This document shows, one piece after another, positions 28,750-37,407 of a stretch of DNA of 64,000 nucleotides (positions within the stretch are counted from its first letter, which is position 1; each line of letters starts with the position of its first letter). The notes beneath the pieces are model-generated. The model was not told where the DNA came from, did no database searches, and saw nothing but the letters and a program-made list of their open reading frames with translations. This stretch comes from an uncultured Candidatus Entotheonella sp. GTDB lineage: Bacteria > Tectomicrobia > Entotheonellia > Entotheonellales > Entotheonellaceae. The translations under genes were made by a program, and so were the position numbers. Where the stretch lies: positions 729,489-793,488 of the forward strand of contig OY282375.1 in assembly GCA_958295825.1 (NCBI GenBank), given 5' to 3'.

Positions 28750-29370
28750 TCACGAACCTGCAGCCGTCCTTACGCCACTGCCGTCCAGCCGGCTGTACAG
28801 CGTCCCCACATTCGAATCGTCGGAAGCCGTAATCTTCACCGCCAAACGAGAATCCGACCCGCCGCAACTCTGCACGTCCACCTGACAATCCGGGTAAAGC
28901 CTTTCCAGGACTGGCCGCAAATGTGTCTGCAAGTCGTCGAAAGCCACGGGAGTAGGGGACACCAGTCGGTCATTGATCCGTAACAACACTTCATCGCCGC
29001 GGAACTTCACGCGGCCTTGCAGAGACGGCTCCGCTTCGAGAAGCCGACACGCCTCAAGGGCGCATCGCAGGACAGAGCGCAAACGTTCTGTCACGCTCTG
29101 GATGGCGTTTCGGGCCGGGTGGGTTTCGCGTCGGCGGCTGTATAGGAGGCCCATGCGGCCATCGGCCATGTCCATCGCGTAGTGCGCGTCGTGGGCAATC
29201 AGCATCACACCCGGCCCATCGTGAACGTGGCGGTAATCGACAACATCAATGAGCAGCTCGTCGAGACGCTGGTGTTGAATCCAGTCGTGAAAGACGGGGA
29301 TGAAGTCTTCCAGCTCGACCTCGGCGGGTTCCTGGAGGAACAACTTAAGGTCAACCTTCACGCTTTCCAT
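28750..29370 (-). CDS. Conserved hypothetical protein of the sulfite reductase operon
   Basis: 206 residues, no signal peptide or membrane segment. Starts MESVKVDLKLFLQEPAEVE after a strong AGGAGGAG site, 18 bases behind the sulfite/nitrite reductase gene, so the two form an operon. It contains FIPVFHDWIQHQRLDELLIDVVDYRHVHDGPGVMLIAH, histidine- and acid-rich, and a C-terminal half with repeated RLYPDCQVDV-like strands. I do not recognise a named domain. The position suggests an accessory to sulfite or nitrite reduction or to sulfur assimilation; that is inference only. Confidence 0.8.
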   Translation of the reverse strand: MESVKVDLKLFLQEPAEVELEDFIPVFHDWIQHQRLDELLIDVVDYRHVHDGPGVMLIAHDAHYAMDMADGRMGLLYSRRRETHPARNAIQSVTERLRSVLRCALEACRLLEAEPSLQGRVKFRGDEVLLRINDRLVSPTPVAFDDLQTHLRPVLERLYPDCQVDVQSCGGSDSRLAVKITASDDSNVGTLYSRLDGSGVRTAAGS

Positions 29371-29388
29371 GGCCTTGCTCCTCCTGGA

Positions 29389-31641
29389 TTACATCGGTTG
29401 CCGCTGACCGAGGCGGTTGTAGCAGGAATAGGCCGCCTCAATGAAAAGTTGGGCTTCCTCGATGCGCCGGTGAACCGCCGCCGGACTGGTATCGGTCCGC
29501 CCGCCGTTGGCGGCGTGAAACAGGTAATTGGCGAACTTGGCCCCGGCGTAGGGGTCATGGAATAGCTCGGTGTCGTAGAAACGCCGCCGGAATTCCTCGA
29601 CGATCTGATCCGCATCGTTGATGACGTCGATGTTGTAGACCTGAATGAGAGCCTTGGCCGCCTCCAGCATGGCCTGGAAGGCCGTTTGCGACGCCTTGTC
29701 AAAGTCCCGGTTATCCAGGTCGACCTGTGCCTCGAAGACCTGCCGCTCGCTGCTGGCCAGCCCGAATTCGGTTAGCGACACCACCTCGCCGGCGCACTCG
29801 CCAACGCCCATGTCGCCGAGGCTGTATTCGCGCGGGTCGCCCCAATCCGAATAGTAGGAACTGTCCTGGGCGTATGCCGGCACCTTCGTCAGGTCCTGCA
29901 GAAGCGTTCGGATTTTGGCCTTGCCAGCGCGCTTGATGAAAGCCTGAAACGTTTCCTCCGGCTCCCGCTCCGCTACGTAAAAGTCGGTGATGCGTTCCAC
30001 CGCCTCCGGTACGCGCTTTGACGGCACCGCGGCGACGGCCAAGCCGTAGGCGGTGGCGTTCTCGGTCCACTGGCCGCCAAGCACCACCTGGAAGTGCGGC
30101 ACCGCGTGGTTGTCCGACTTGCGGCTGACCCCATAGAAACCGATGTCGGCCACGTGGTGCTGACCGCAGGAGTTGAAGCAGCCGCTGATCTTGATCTTCA
30201 GGTCCTGCACGGACGGGTCGATCTGGCCGTTGCATGCCGACACCCGCTGGCGCAGTTCCGCCGCCAAACCGCGGGACGACGAAATACCGAGCTTACAGGT
30301 GTCCGTGCCTGGGCAGGCGGTGATGTCGCGCAGGGTGGAAGCCCCGGATTGCGCCAAGCCGACCGCCGCGAGGTCGGTATAGAGGCCGGGAAGATCGGCC
30401 TGACTGATCCAGCGCAGCACGATGTTCTGTTCGACCGTGGTGCGGGCGCGGCCACCGTTGTAGCGACACGTGATGCCGGCCAGGGTGCGCAGTTGCGCCG
30501 AGGTGAGATCTCCCAAGGGCAGGCAGACGGTGGCCACCGCGTAGCCGGGCTGACTTTGGAACATGACGTTGCTCGCCATCCAGTCGGCAAACCCGTCGGG
30601 ATGCGGTTCCTCCGGCAGGGTACCGGCCGGCCGCGTGGGGGCTTCGTCCGTGGCGCTGAGGTTGTCCATGTAAAGCGTCCAGCGTTCGTCCGGCGGCAGA
30701 ATCGCTCGTTCTTCCAGCACCAGCCGCCGAAATTCCTCGATCCCCAGCTTAGCTACAAGAAACTTCAGGCGCGCCCGCGCGCGATTCTTCTTTTCGCCCA
30801 GCCGCGCGAAGACCCGGCAGACCGCCTGCGCTAACGGCAGAATCTCTTCCTCTGCAACGAAATCGTCCAGCACCTGCGCCTGATGCGGCACGGCCCCCAA
30901 GCCGCCGCCGACGTAGAAGGTGAAACCGCGCTGGGACTGGCCGTTTTCCACCCGCGTTTTGGCAATCAGGCCGAGATCGTGCATGTTGGCCAAGCCGCAG
31001 GCGTGATCGGTGCAGCCCGAAAACGCGATTTTGAACTTGCGGCCAAAATCCTGGGCGTCCTTGTGATTCAGGAGGAAATAGGCCAAGGCGTGGGCGTAGG
31101 GCGTGACGTCGAAGCTCTCGTCGCTGCACACGCCGGCCAGGGGGCAAGCCGTGACGTTGCGCACCACGTTGCCGCAGGCTTCTTGCGTGGTGATGCCCAC
31201 CGCGGCCAGGCGCCGCATGAGGTCGGGGGTGTCGTCGATGTGAACGAAGTGGAGTTGAAAATCCTGCCGGGTGGTGACGTGGCAGATGGCATCGGAATAC
31301 TCTTCCGCCAAGTCGGCCAGCGTCTCCATTTGCTCGGCGTTGAGGCCGCCGAAGGGAATCTTGATGCGCTGCATGCCAGGCGCGTCCCACACCGTTTGCG
31401 GCCCCTTGGTGAGGTCCTCGCACGGATAATTCAACGGCCGCGTTTCCACGCCGTCGTGGCGCTGCCCATTGTCATAGCGCTGTCCATAGACCCCGCGCCG
31501 CAGGCGCGTCTCGGCGAAAATCTTGTCGTCAATCTTGTCCTGACGCTTCAACGTCAGTTGCGTCTCGAAAATGGTGATTTCCTCTTCCAAGGCCGCCGGC
31601 AGGCGACCCTTCAGGCGTTCCTTCCAACTGCTAGCACTCAT
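29389..31641 (-). CDS. Ferredoxin-type nitrite/sulfite reductase
   Basis: Six-electron reduction of sulfite to sulfide (or nitrite to ammonia). 750 residues. The sirohaem/[4Fe-4S] ligands are CPGTDTC (Cys443, Cys449) and GCFNSCG (Cys488, Cys492), a spacing like that of E. coli CysI. The N-terminal half also has cysteine motifs CPLAGVC (166/172) and GCTDHAC (210/215). Residues from about 620 form a helical C-terminal extension not present in CysI. No flavin domain is seen, so ferredoxin or a separate partner supplies electrons. ATG 31641 follows AAGGAA. A leader peptide and terminator stand upstream. The choice between sulfite and nitrite as substrate is open; the cysteine leader favours sulfite. 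Confidence 0.92.
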   Translation of the reverse strand: MSASSWKERLKGRLPAALEEEITIFETQLTLKRQDKIDDKIFAETRLRRGVYGQRYDNGQRHDGVETRPLNYPCEDLTKGPQTVWDAPGMQRIKIPFGGLNAEQMETLADLAEEYSDAICHVTTRQDFQLHFVHIDDTPDLMRRLAAVGITTQEACGNVVRNVTACPLAGVCSDESFDVTPYAHALAYFLLNHKDAQDFGRKFKIAFSGCTDHACGLANMHDLGLIAKTRVENGQSQRGFTFYVGGGLGAVPHQAQVLDDFVAEEEILPLAQAVCRVFARLGEKKNRARARLKFLVAKLGIEEFRRLVLEERAILPPDERWTLYMDNLSATDEAPTRPAGTLPEEPHPDGFADWMASNVMFQSQPGYAVATVCLPLGDLTSAQLRTLAGITCRYNGGRARTTVEQNIVLRWISQADLPGLYTDLAAVGLAQSGASTLRDITACPGTDTCKLGISSSRGLAAELRQRVSACNGQIDPSVQDLKIKISGCFNSCGQHHVADIGFYGVSRKSDNHAVPHFQVVLGGQWTENATAYGLAVAAVPSKRVPEAVERITDFYVAEREPEETFQAFIKRAGKAKIRTLLQDLTKVPAYAQDSSYYSDWGDPREYSLGDMGVGECAGEVVSLTEFGLASSERQVFEAQVDLDNRDFDKASQTAFQAMLEAAKALIQVYNIDVINDADQIVEEFRRRFYDTELFHDPYAGAKFANYLFHAANGGRTDTSPAAVHRRIEEAQLFIEAAYSCYNRLGQRQPM

Positions 31642-31710
31642 TGCCTGTTTCCTTACGATGTCGAATGTCGCGGGATGTTGTGCGCCGGTTCCCGGCACCG
31701 TGTCGTAAAC

Positions 31711-31748
31711 AAAAAAAGCCCACTCACCTGCAAACAGGGAGTGGGCTT
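31711..31748 (-). terminator. Terminator hairpin in the leader of the sulfite reductase operon (attenuator)
   Basis: On the minus strand AAGCCCACTC followed by CCTG pairs with CAGG-(A)-GAGTGGGCTT, a 14-bp stem with one bulge and a four-base loop, followed by seven T residues. It lies between a 38-codon leader frame and the reductase start, so it would stop transcription before the structural genes unless an alternative fold forms. A G-rich stretch complementary to part of the first arm (AGAGGGGGGAG, 31798-31808) is a possible antiterminator. Confidence 0.8.
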
Positions 31749-31787
31749 GGCACGTCGTCTGAAAAACCGATTTCTAATAGGCGTTGC

Positions 31788-31904
31788 TTATCCGAATCTC
31801 CCCCCTCTGAAGGTGTTGTGGCCTTCGTAGCTACAGCACGCGCCGCCGGTGCCGTGGGTGCAGTGGGAAGAAATACCTTGGATAACCGTCGAGCCGAAGT
31901 TCAT
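31788..31904 (-). CDS. Cysteine-containing leader peptide of the sulfite reductase operon
   Basis: Small frame of 38 residues starting ATG at 31904: MNFGSTVIQGISSHCTHG, then TGGACCSYEGHNTF and FRGGRFG, stop TAA. It has three cysteine codons, two of them adjacent (TGC TGT), in front of a terminator hairpin and a sulfur-assimilation gene. This is the layout of leader-peptide attenuation: ribosome stalling at Cys codons during cysteine shortage would alter RNA folding and let transcription continue. Cysteine-rich leader frames upstream of sulfur genes are known in mycobacteria. No strong ribosome site is visible before the ATG. Confidence 0.5.
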   Translation of the reverse strand: MNFGSTVIQGISSHCTHGTGGACCSYEGHNTFRGGRFG

Positions 31905-31950
31905 CAGCGCTTTACTTGATGAAGGGTGTGAAAGTGATTGACTCGGAGAC

Positions 31951-31979
31951 TGTTAACACACGACCTAGCCGAGAGTCAA
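31951..31979 (-). promoter_or_regulatory. Possible promoter of the leader and sulfite reductase operon
   Basis: On the minus strand TTGACT (31974-31979) and, after 17 bases, TTAACA (31951-31956). The -35 box is good and the -10 box poor. The position about 45 bases before the leader frame suits an attenuated transcript. Confidence 0.3.
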
Positions 31980-32046
31980 GTTAAACTGGGTACCTTTAAC
32001 GGGGATGCCGAGAGACGCGATTCCAGGGCCGATGAAGGCCCCAAAG

Positions 32047-32310
32047 CTACCAGCGCCGCGGACGGCGTTCCTCCCGCGGTTTGGCGAGATTCACGACCAG
32101 TCGTCTGCCACCGAGCTCGGTTTGATTAAGCGCAGCAATGGCTTCATCCGCACCGCTCGACATCTCGACGAATCCAAATCCGCGAAGCCGACCGGTTTCC
32201 CGGTCCGTGATCAAACTGACGTTGTCCACGGCTCCATAAGCACTGAACATGTTGCGTACTTCTTCCTCGGTCGTACTGAACGGCAAATTACCAATGTAAA
32301 TGTTCGTCAT
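32047..32310 (-). CDS. RNA-binding protein with one RRM
   Basis: 87 residues, a single RNA recognition motif: RNP2 is IYIGNL and RNP1 is RGFGFVEM. A short basic tail REERRPRRW follows. Such glycine-poor bacterial RRM proteins (Rbp-like) bind single-stranded RNA and are often cold- or stress-induced. The GGAGGAGG site before the ATG is strong. It stands alone between divergent regions. Confidence 0.95.
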   Translation of the reverse strand: MTNIYIGNLPFSTTEEEVRNMFSAYGAVDNVSLITDRETGRLRGFGFVEMSSGADEAIAALNQTELGGRRLVVNLAKPREERRPRRW

Positions 32311-32408
32311 GCTGGCCCTCCTCCTGTTTGAGAATAGAATTTGTATCTTAACACAATGCCGTGCAAATCACGCATTTGTTCCATCAAGAGAAACAAAAGG
32401 GTGCGCGG

Positions 32409-33584
32409 CTATGAAGCAGTGTGCCGTTGCGCATACGATTGGCGGGCGTGGTCGATGGCCCGCGTACGCCCCGCCATGAGCACCTCGCGCCGGTCATGAG
32501 CCCAGGTGTTTGAGGCCGCCGTACCCATCGCACTTCCCTGGAACCGTGGCATCACGTAACGCGCCAGCAGCTCGTAGCTGTGCAGCATCGCCTCGCGCGG
32601 CGCCCAATCGACCGTTTGCACCAAAAATCCGCCAAAACCGCCGCTTTGCTCCGCCAAGCGCATAACGCCGGCCACGCAGTCGTCCGGTGTACCAACGATC
32701 CAGGCGCCACGTTCAACCATGCCATCGATCACCTTATCCAAGGGCCCGTCGATCATCTGCGCCCGCCCCATGGTTCTCTCGAAATACTCCCGCTGGTAGC
32801 GCCCGGCGCCGAGACGCGCCTGATCCAGCGCCTCTTTACGGGTTTCGGCCAAGTGCACGGGCAGGACCAGCCGCCAGTCCGCACGTCTTACTTCCTGGCC
32901 GTGCTCGGCGGCCGCCTCCTCGGCGATCGTCCAGAGACCTTTCAGGTCTGTGCCGCCGGAAGAGGGGTCGCGCGGCGTCGTGATGGTCAAAACCGCGGCG
33001 CCGTACTTGCCGGCGAGCGCCACCCCTGCCGGCGACTGCACGGAGGCGACGGCGAGCGGCATATACGGCCTCTGGTAGGGGCGGATTTGTAGAAGCGCCT
33101 CGTTGAGTTCAAACCACTCGCTCTTGTAAGTCAGGGGTTCCGTCTCGGCAAAAAGCCGCAGCATGATACCCATCGCCTCGTCCATACGCGCCCGCTGCGT
33201 CGTGGCGTCGATGCCCATCATGTAGGCGTCACCGGGCAATGCCCCCGGTCCGACGCCCAACATGACGCGGCCATGCGTCATGTGATCAAGCTGCACCATG
33301 CGATTGGCTACCATGAACGGGTGGTGGTAGGGCAGGCTGATGACGCCGGTGCCGAGTTTGATATAGCGCGTGCGGTCCGCCGCCACGGCGATGAATATCT
33401 CGGGGGAGGAGATGATTTCCCATCCTGCGCTGTGGTGCTCGCCGACCCACGCTTCGTCATAACCCAGGTAATCGAGCCACTGGATCAACTCGAGATCGCG
33501 ATCCATGGCAAGGGTCGGGTTTTCCCCCACGCGATGGAAGGGGCCGAGGAAGATGCCAAACTTCATGCGCTCCGGCAGCCACAT
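32409..33584 (-). CDS. LLM-class flavin-dependent oxidoreductase
   Basis: 391 residues of the luciferase-like monooxygenase fold: KFGIFLGPFH at the start, DEAWVGEHH, TGVISLPYHHPFMVANRMVQLDHMTHGRVMLGVGPG, and a C-terminal segment GTPDDCV. Members use FMN (two-component) or F420. The closest described type I recall is limonene 1,2-monooxygenase-like. Because a complete F420 operon lies 12 kb away, F420 use is possible but not shown. AGGAGG stands six bases before the ATG, and a perfect TATAAT on the minus strand at 33626-33631 marks a likely promoter. Confidence 0.92.
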   Translation of the reverse strand: MWLPERMKFGIFLGPFHRVGENPTLAMDRDLELIQWLDYLGYDEAWVGEHHSAGWEIISSPEIFIAVAADRTRYIKLGTGVISLPYHHPFMVANRMVQLDHMTHGRVMLGVGPGALPGDAYMMGIDATTQRARMDEAMGIMLRLFAETEPLTYKSEWFELNEALLQIRPYQRPYMPLAVASVQSPAGVALAGKYGAAVLTITTPRDPSSGGTDLKGLWTIAEEAAAEHGQEVRRADWRLVLPVHLAETRKEALDQARLGAGRYQREYFERTMGRAQMIDGPLDKVIDGMVERGAWIVGTPDDCVAGVMRLAEQSGGFGGFLVQTVDWAPREAMLHSYELLARYVMPRFQGSAMGTAASNTWAHDRREVLMAGRTRAIDHARQSYAQRHTAS

Positions 33585-33625
33585 ATTGCGCCTCCTTTAT
33601 GGTTTATGAGCGCCAGCAATTTTTC

Positions 33626-33631
33626 ATTATA
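33626..33631 (-). promoter_or_regulatory. Consensus -10 box before the LLM oxidoreductase
   Basis: TATAAT on the minus strand, 41 bases before the ATG at 33584. No matching -35 box at normal spacing is visible, so an activator or extended context may be needed. Confidence 0.35.
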
Positions 33632-33829
33632 TCTCAATACTTCGGACAGTTTTGACAGCAAGGTAGCCGCACAAGCCCATCCAATTCTACGCTGTTTGGC
33701 TTTTCGGCAGCAATTCGGGTAGTATGCTCCGCTCGTTTGCTCTGCGGACAATGGGTTGGGCAGGCAGGAACAGCCATGCCTGACGCGGCGTTTGGCAGAA
33801 CACGTATGGTTCAACAATGGAGGGAACTG

Positions 33830-35656
33830 ATGAACGTCGTTTGTAAATTGTCCTATCGCGGCGCCTTGGCGGCGTTGCTCGGCTTGACCGTTTGCGCCAT
33901 GACGGCCTTGGCGGGCAACGTGACCCACGAGCGCCTCGTCAATAGCGAGAACGAACCCGGCAACTGGATCAACCACCACGGCAACTATGAGGCGCACCGG
34001 TTCTCCGGCCTCACGCAGATCAACAAGTCTAACGTCGCCGACCTGAAGGTCGCCTTCACCTGGGCTTTGGGAGACATCCAGGGCGGCGGCACCGCGCCCG
34101 TCGTCTTCCCGTTCTCCGGTCTGGAAGGCACGCCATTGGCGGAGGACGGCTTCCTGTACATCACCAGCGGCTGGGGCGTGGTCACCAAGCTGGACGTGCG
34201 CGGCGGCAAGCCCGTGCTGATGTGGAGGTACGATCCCGAGGCCGACAAAGATTGGGCTCCCAGTGTAACCTGCTGCGGTATCAACAACCGCGGCGCCGCC
34301 TTGCACGGCAACAAGGTTTTGGGCACGGTGATTGACGGCCGCGTTTTTGCCTTAAACAAGAACGACGGCAGTCTGCTGTGGGAAACTCAAGCGGCCGACC
34401 CCGGCATTGCCGAGGTCATCACGAACGCCCCACTGGTCGTCAAGGACATGGTGTTGACCGGTATGGCCGGCGCCGAGTTTGGCGTGCGCGGCTGGATCGC
34501 GGCGTTGGACGTGAACACCGGCAAGGAAATCTGGCGCACCCATACCATCCCAGGACCGGGCGAGCCGGGTCATGAAACCTGGAAGGACGACTACGGCGCC
34601 TGGAAGACCGGCGGCGGCTCCACCTGGGTGACGGGTTCTTACGATCCCGAGCTCAACATCGTGGTTTGGGGCACGGCCAACCCTGGGCCGGACTGGGATA
34701 ACGCGTATCGCCCGGGCGACAACTTGTGGACCGACAGCACCATCGCCGTGGATGCGGATACCGGCAAGTTCCTGTGGGGATTCCAGCACACGCCGAACGA
34801 TCCCTACGATTTCGACTCCATCGCGGAGAACACCTTCGTCGATACCAACATCAACGGCCAGTACGTGCGTGCGACGCTGCACTCCAATCGCAACGGCTTT
34901 GCCTACGCGCTGGATCGCAGCAACGGCAAGTTCATCTGGGGCACCCAGTTCGTGAAGAAGCTGAACTGGACGAAGGGCCTGGACGAAAACGGCCGACCCG
35001 CCTCGTACGATCCCAACACGGACATCCAGACCTACGAGCCCGGCACCGCGGCGGGACGTGGCGGCGTCACGGAAGAGGGCGAGCGCGGCGCGGTCGAGGG
35101 CATTTCCTGCCCGGCCCACACGGGCGGCAAGAACTGGCCCCCGACGGCTTACAGCCCGCACACCGGTCTGTATTACATCCCGGTCATCGAGAGCTGCAAC
35201 AAGGCGTTTGCCCAGGTCGCCCCGAAAAATTGGGACCCGGCCAACCGCGAATGGTTTCTCGGTGGCGCCCCGTATTTCACCTTTGAAGACCCGGCTTCCG
35301 GTCGTATCACCGGCAGCGTAACGGCTATCGACGTGTCCACGGGCGCCGTGCGTGGCAAGTGGGAAACCAAGTACCCCTTGCTGGGCGGCATCATGGCCAC
35401 GGCGGGTGGTCTGGTCTTCACCGGCCTGGCGGACGGTGGCGTAGTGGCACTGGACGCCGACACGCTGCAGGAACTGTGGCGTTTTGAGACCGGCTCGGGC
35501 ATCAACGCCCCGCCGATGTCGTACATGGCCGGTGGCAAGCAGTACATCGCCATCCTGGTGGGTCTGGGCGGCGCTTGGCCGCAGTGGTTCACGGACTCCA
35601 CGCCGGAGTTGAAGAAGGCCGTTCCCAGCAACGTCCTGTACGTCTTCTCTCTGTAA
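33830..35656 (+). CDS. PQQ-dependent alcohol dehydrogenase of the lanthanide type
   Basis: Periplasmic quinoprotein oxidising an alcohol; substrate unknown. 608 residues: signal peptide (MNVVCKLSYRGALAALLG...ALAG), an eight-bladed propeller with repeated tryptophan motifs (GKEIWRTHT, GKFLWGFQHT), the vicinal disulfide Cys148-Cys149 in VTCCG that covers PQQ, and catalytic Asp327 in YDFDSI with Asp329 two residues on. The D-x-D pair is the mark of lanthanide-binding XoxF/PedH-type enzymes; calcium enzymes have Ala or Ser at the second place. The ATG at 33830 follows GGAGGG. A small cytochrome c gene follows, the likely electron acceptor. No PQQ synthesis genes are in view. Confidence 0.9.
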   Translation: MNVVCKLSYRGALAALLGLTVCAMTALAGNVTHERLVNSENEPGNWINHHGNYEAHRFSGLTQINKSNVADLKVAFTWALGDIQGGGTAPVVFPFSGLEGTPLAEDGFLYITSGWGVVTKLDVRGGKPVLMWRYDPEADKDWAPSVTCCGINNRGAALHGNKVLGTVIDGRVFALNKNDGSLLWETQAADPGIAEVITNAPLVVKDMVLTGMAGAEFGVRGWIAALDVNTGKEIWRTHTIPGPGEPGHETWKDDYGAWKTGGGSTWVTGSYDPELNIVVWGTANPGPDWDNAYRPGDNLWTDSTIAVDADTGKFLWGFQHTPNDPYDFDSIAENTFVDTNINGQYVRATLHSNRNGFAYALDRSNGKFIWGTQFVKKLNWTKGLDENGRPASYDPNTDIQTYEPGTAAGRGGVTEEGERGAVEGISCPAHTGGKNWPPTAYSPHTGLYYIPVIESCNKAFAQVAPKNWDPANREWFLGGAPYFTFEDPASGRITGSVTAIDVSTGAVRGKWETKYPLLGGIMATAGGLVFTGLADGGVVALDADTLQELWRFETGSGINAPPMSYMAGGKQYIAILVGLGGAWPQWFTDSTPELKKAVPSNVLYVFSL

Positions 35657-35668
35657 GCTCTGAAACCG

Positions 35669-35708
35669 GACGGGTGGACTCAGCTTTTCGGTCCACCCGT
35701 CTCATTTT
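35669..35708 (+). terminator. Terminator after the PQQ dehydrogenase
   Basis: GACGGGTGGAC (35669-35679) pairs with 35691-35701, an 11-bp stem with an 11-base loop, followed by TCATTTTG. It ends the dehydrogenase transcript and would partly separate it from the cytochrome gene. Confidence 0.7.
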
Positions 35709-35754
35709 GTACGCACACTTCTGACGGCGAACCGGACAGGCGGGAAAATTGGAA

Positions 35755-36117
35755 ATGGGTATGAGGGAAAGAATCGTGTTTGGGATATCCGGCTTCTTAC
35801 TTGCTTTGTGCGTCCTGTTGCCCGGCGCGGCGATGTCCCAGACCTCAGCTGCCGACGCAGCTGCTGAATTGAGAAAAGGGAAGCGGCTGTACAACAGGTG
35901 CGTGCCGTGCCACAAACAGGACGGTAGCGGTGGTCCCAGCTACGGCGGCTACGCGGCGAATTTGCGGGATACGCAGCTCAATCACGAAGAAATCGTGGCC
36001 GTCATTACCAATGGCCGGCGGGACAAAGGCATGCCCACGTTCAAGCCGATCTTGAGCAAGGGAGAGATTGAAACCGTGGCCAAGTTCATCCAAACGCAAT
36101 TCAAAGCCGAACCGTAG
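35755..36117 (+). CDS. Periplasmic c-type cytochrome
   Basis: About 120 residues with an N-terminal signal peptide (IVFGISGFLLALCVLLPGAAMSQ) and one haem site CVPCH. Met ligand candidate is in KGMPTF. The position directly after the PQQ dehydrogenase makes it the likely electron acceptor, like XoxG beside XoxF. The start could be ATG 35755 or 35761; neither has ideal ribosome-site spacing. Confidence 0.88.
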   Translation: MGMRERIVFGISGFLLALCVLLPGAAMSQTSAADAAAELRKGKRLYNRCVPCHKQDGSGGPSYGGYAANLRDTQLNHEEIVAVITNGRRDKGMPTFKPILSKGEIETVAKFIQTQFKAEP

Positions 36118-36145
36118 GCTTGCCTCCCGGCGGCTGTCGCATTCC

Positions 36146-36595
36146 TTAGTCGGCCGCCAGTTGTTTAGCCCTTTCGATCTGCTCCGGCTCCATCTTCGCT
36201 TCCAGCCGTTCCAACCACGGAATCAGGTACAGGTTCTCTTCGCTGCTGTCGATGGCTTCACGCAGCCAGACGTGTGCCTGCACGTAATCGCGGTGCGCGC
36301 CCCCACCCAACTGCAGATACACCATTTTCAACAACATGTCGCCGGTGTGCCGCCTTACCTTGATCACCTTTTGCCCCCACGCCAGCGCCTCCGTGAAATC
36401 CCCGGAGATCCGGCCGCCTTCATAGGCGCGCCTTCCCATCATATACATGGCCATGGGGTCGTCTTTTGCCGCCAGACAGGGGACCTTGTCCTCTTCCGAG
36501 GCACAATCAGGGTCCGTGGCGGTGGCGTGAACAACGGCGCCATTCCACAGAATTGTAGCGGTAAACAAGGCAAGGGCGAGACGCAGGGGCTTCAT
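36146..36595 (-). CDS. Secreted Sel1/TPR-like small protein
   Basis: 149 residues with a signal peptide (LRLALALFTATILWNGAVVHA) and one cysteine pair (DCASEEDKVPC). The mature part resembles Sel1 repeats: MYMMGRRAYEGG, EALAWGQKVIKVRR, YVQAHVWLREAIDSSEENLY. It is convergent with the cytochrome gene. Such proteins usually act in protein-protein contact in the periplasm; no partner can be named. Confidence 0.75.
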   Translation of the reverse strand: MKPLRLALALFTATILWNGAVVHATATDPDCASEEDKVPCLAAKDDPMAMYMMGRRAYEGGRISGDFTEALAWGQKVIKVRRHTGDMLLKMVYLQLGGGAHRDYVQAHVWLREAIDSSEENLYLIPWLERLEAKMEPEQIERAKQLAAD

Positions 36596-36686
36596 AAACA
36601 GAGATTCCTATAGCTATAGGGTCTGGATGTGTGGCAACCGTGCTACTGACGGCGTATCGGTTGGGGTGTGGTGCGGTAGCACCCCA

Positions 36687-37178
36687 TCAGGTGACTTCGT
36701 TCAAGCGGCCGGTCTCGACGTCGTAAACGAAACCGCGAATGTGGTCCTTCACCGGAATGAAGCGGCAGGCCTGGATACGGCGCACGGACTGCCGCACGTC
36801 GTCCTCGAGATTCGGGAACGCTTCCAGCGCGAACGCCGGACGCAGGCCGGTGTCGGCTTCGATACCGGCTTTCACCTCGTCGTCCTTGAAGGTCAGCATG
36901 CCGCAGTCGGTGTGGTGAATGAGGATGATTTCCCGAGTGTCAAGCAGGCGCTGCGAAATCACGAGGGAGCGCAGCACGTCATCGGTGACGACACCACCGG
37001 CGTTGCGGATCACGTGGGCATCGCCCTCTTCGAGACCGAGCATGCGACCCGTTTCGAGGCGGGCATCCATGCAGGCGACGATGGCGGTCTGCTTGCCGGG
37101 CGGCAAGGGGGTTTGCTGTTTTCGAAACTGGTCGGCGTAACGGGCGTTGTTGGCCAGAAACGTATCGGTGGATGACAT
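36687..37178 (-). CDS. Beta-class carbonic anhydrase
   Basis: 163 residues. Zinc ligands and the catalytic dyad are in VACMDARL (Cys, Asp, Arg) and IHHTDCGM (His, Cys). It also has HVIRNAGGVVTDDVLRSL. Converts CO2 and bicarbonate. The ATG at 37178 is taken; a longer frame to 37298 has no family-like residues. Cytosolic. Confidence 0.93.
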   Translation of the reverse strand: MSSTDTFLANNARYADQFRKQQTPLPPGKQTAIVACMDARLETGRMLGLEEGDAHVIRNAGGVVTDDVLRSLVISQRLLDTREIILIHHTDCGMLTFKDDEVKAGIEADTGLRPAFALEAFPNLEDDVRQSVRRIQACRFIPVKDHIRGFVYDVETGRLNEVT

Positions 37179-37407
37179 ATCGACTCCCGATTCTGCTTCC
37201 TCTCTCCTCGGCTGGAGAGAGTTACGGTGAGGACGAAATCGAACGTGAGAAGAACCCAAAAACGGGGCCATTTTAGTGGTGCCAACCAGTCTGTGCAAGG
37301 ATGGGAAAGAGGGGAGAGCGACGTGTCGGGCTTGGTAACCGGGGAGGGTGCGAGAGGTGACTCCCGGGCAGGATACGGGACCCTGCCCGGGAAGTTTCCG
37401 TCGTCAG

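Noticed and set aside
33652..33657. TTGACA upstream of the PQQ dehydrogenase as a -35 box
   Set aside because: No acceptable -10 box at 15-19 bases downstream.
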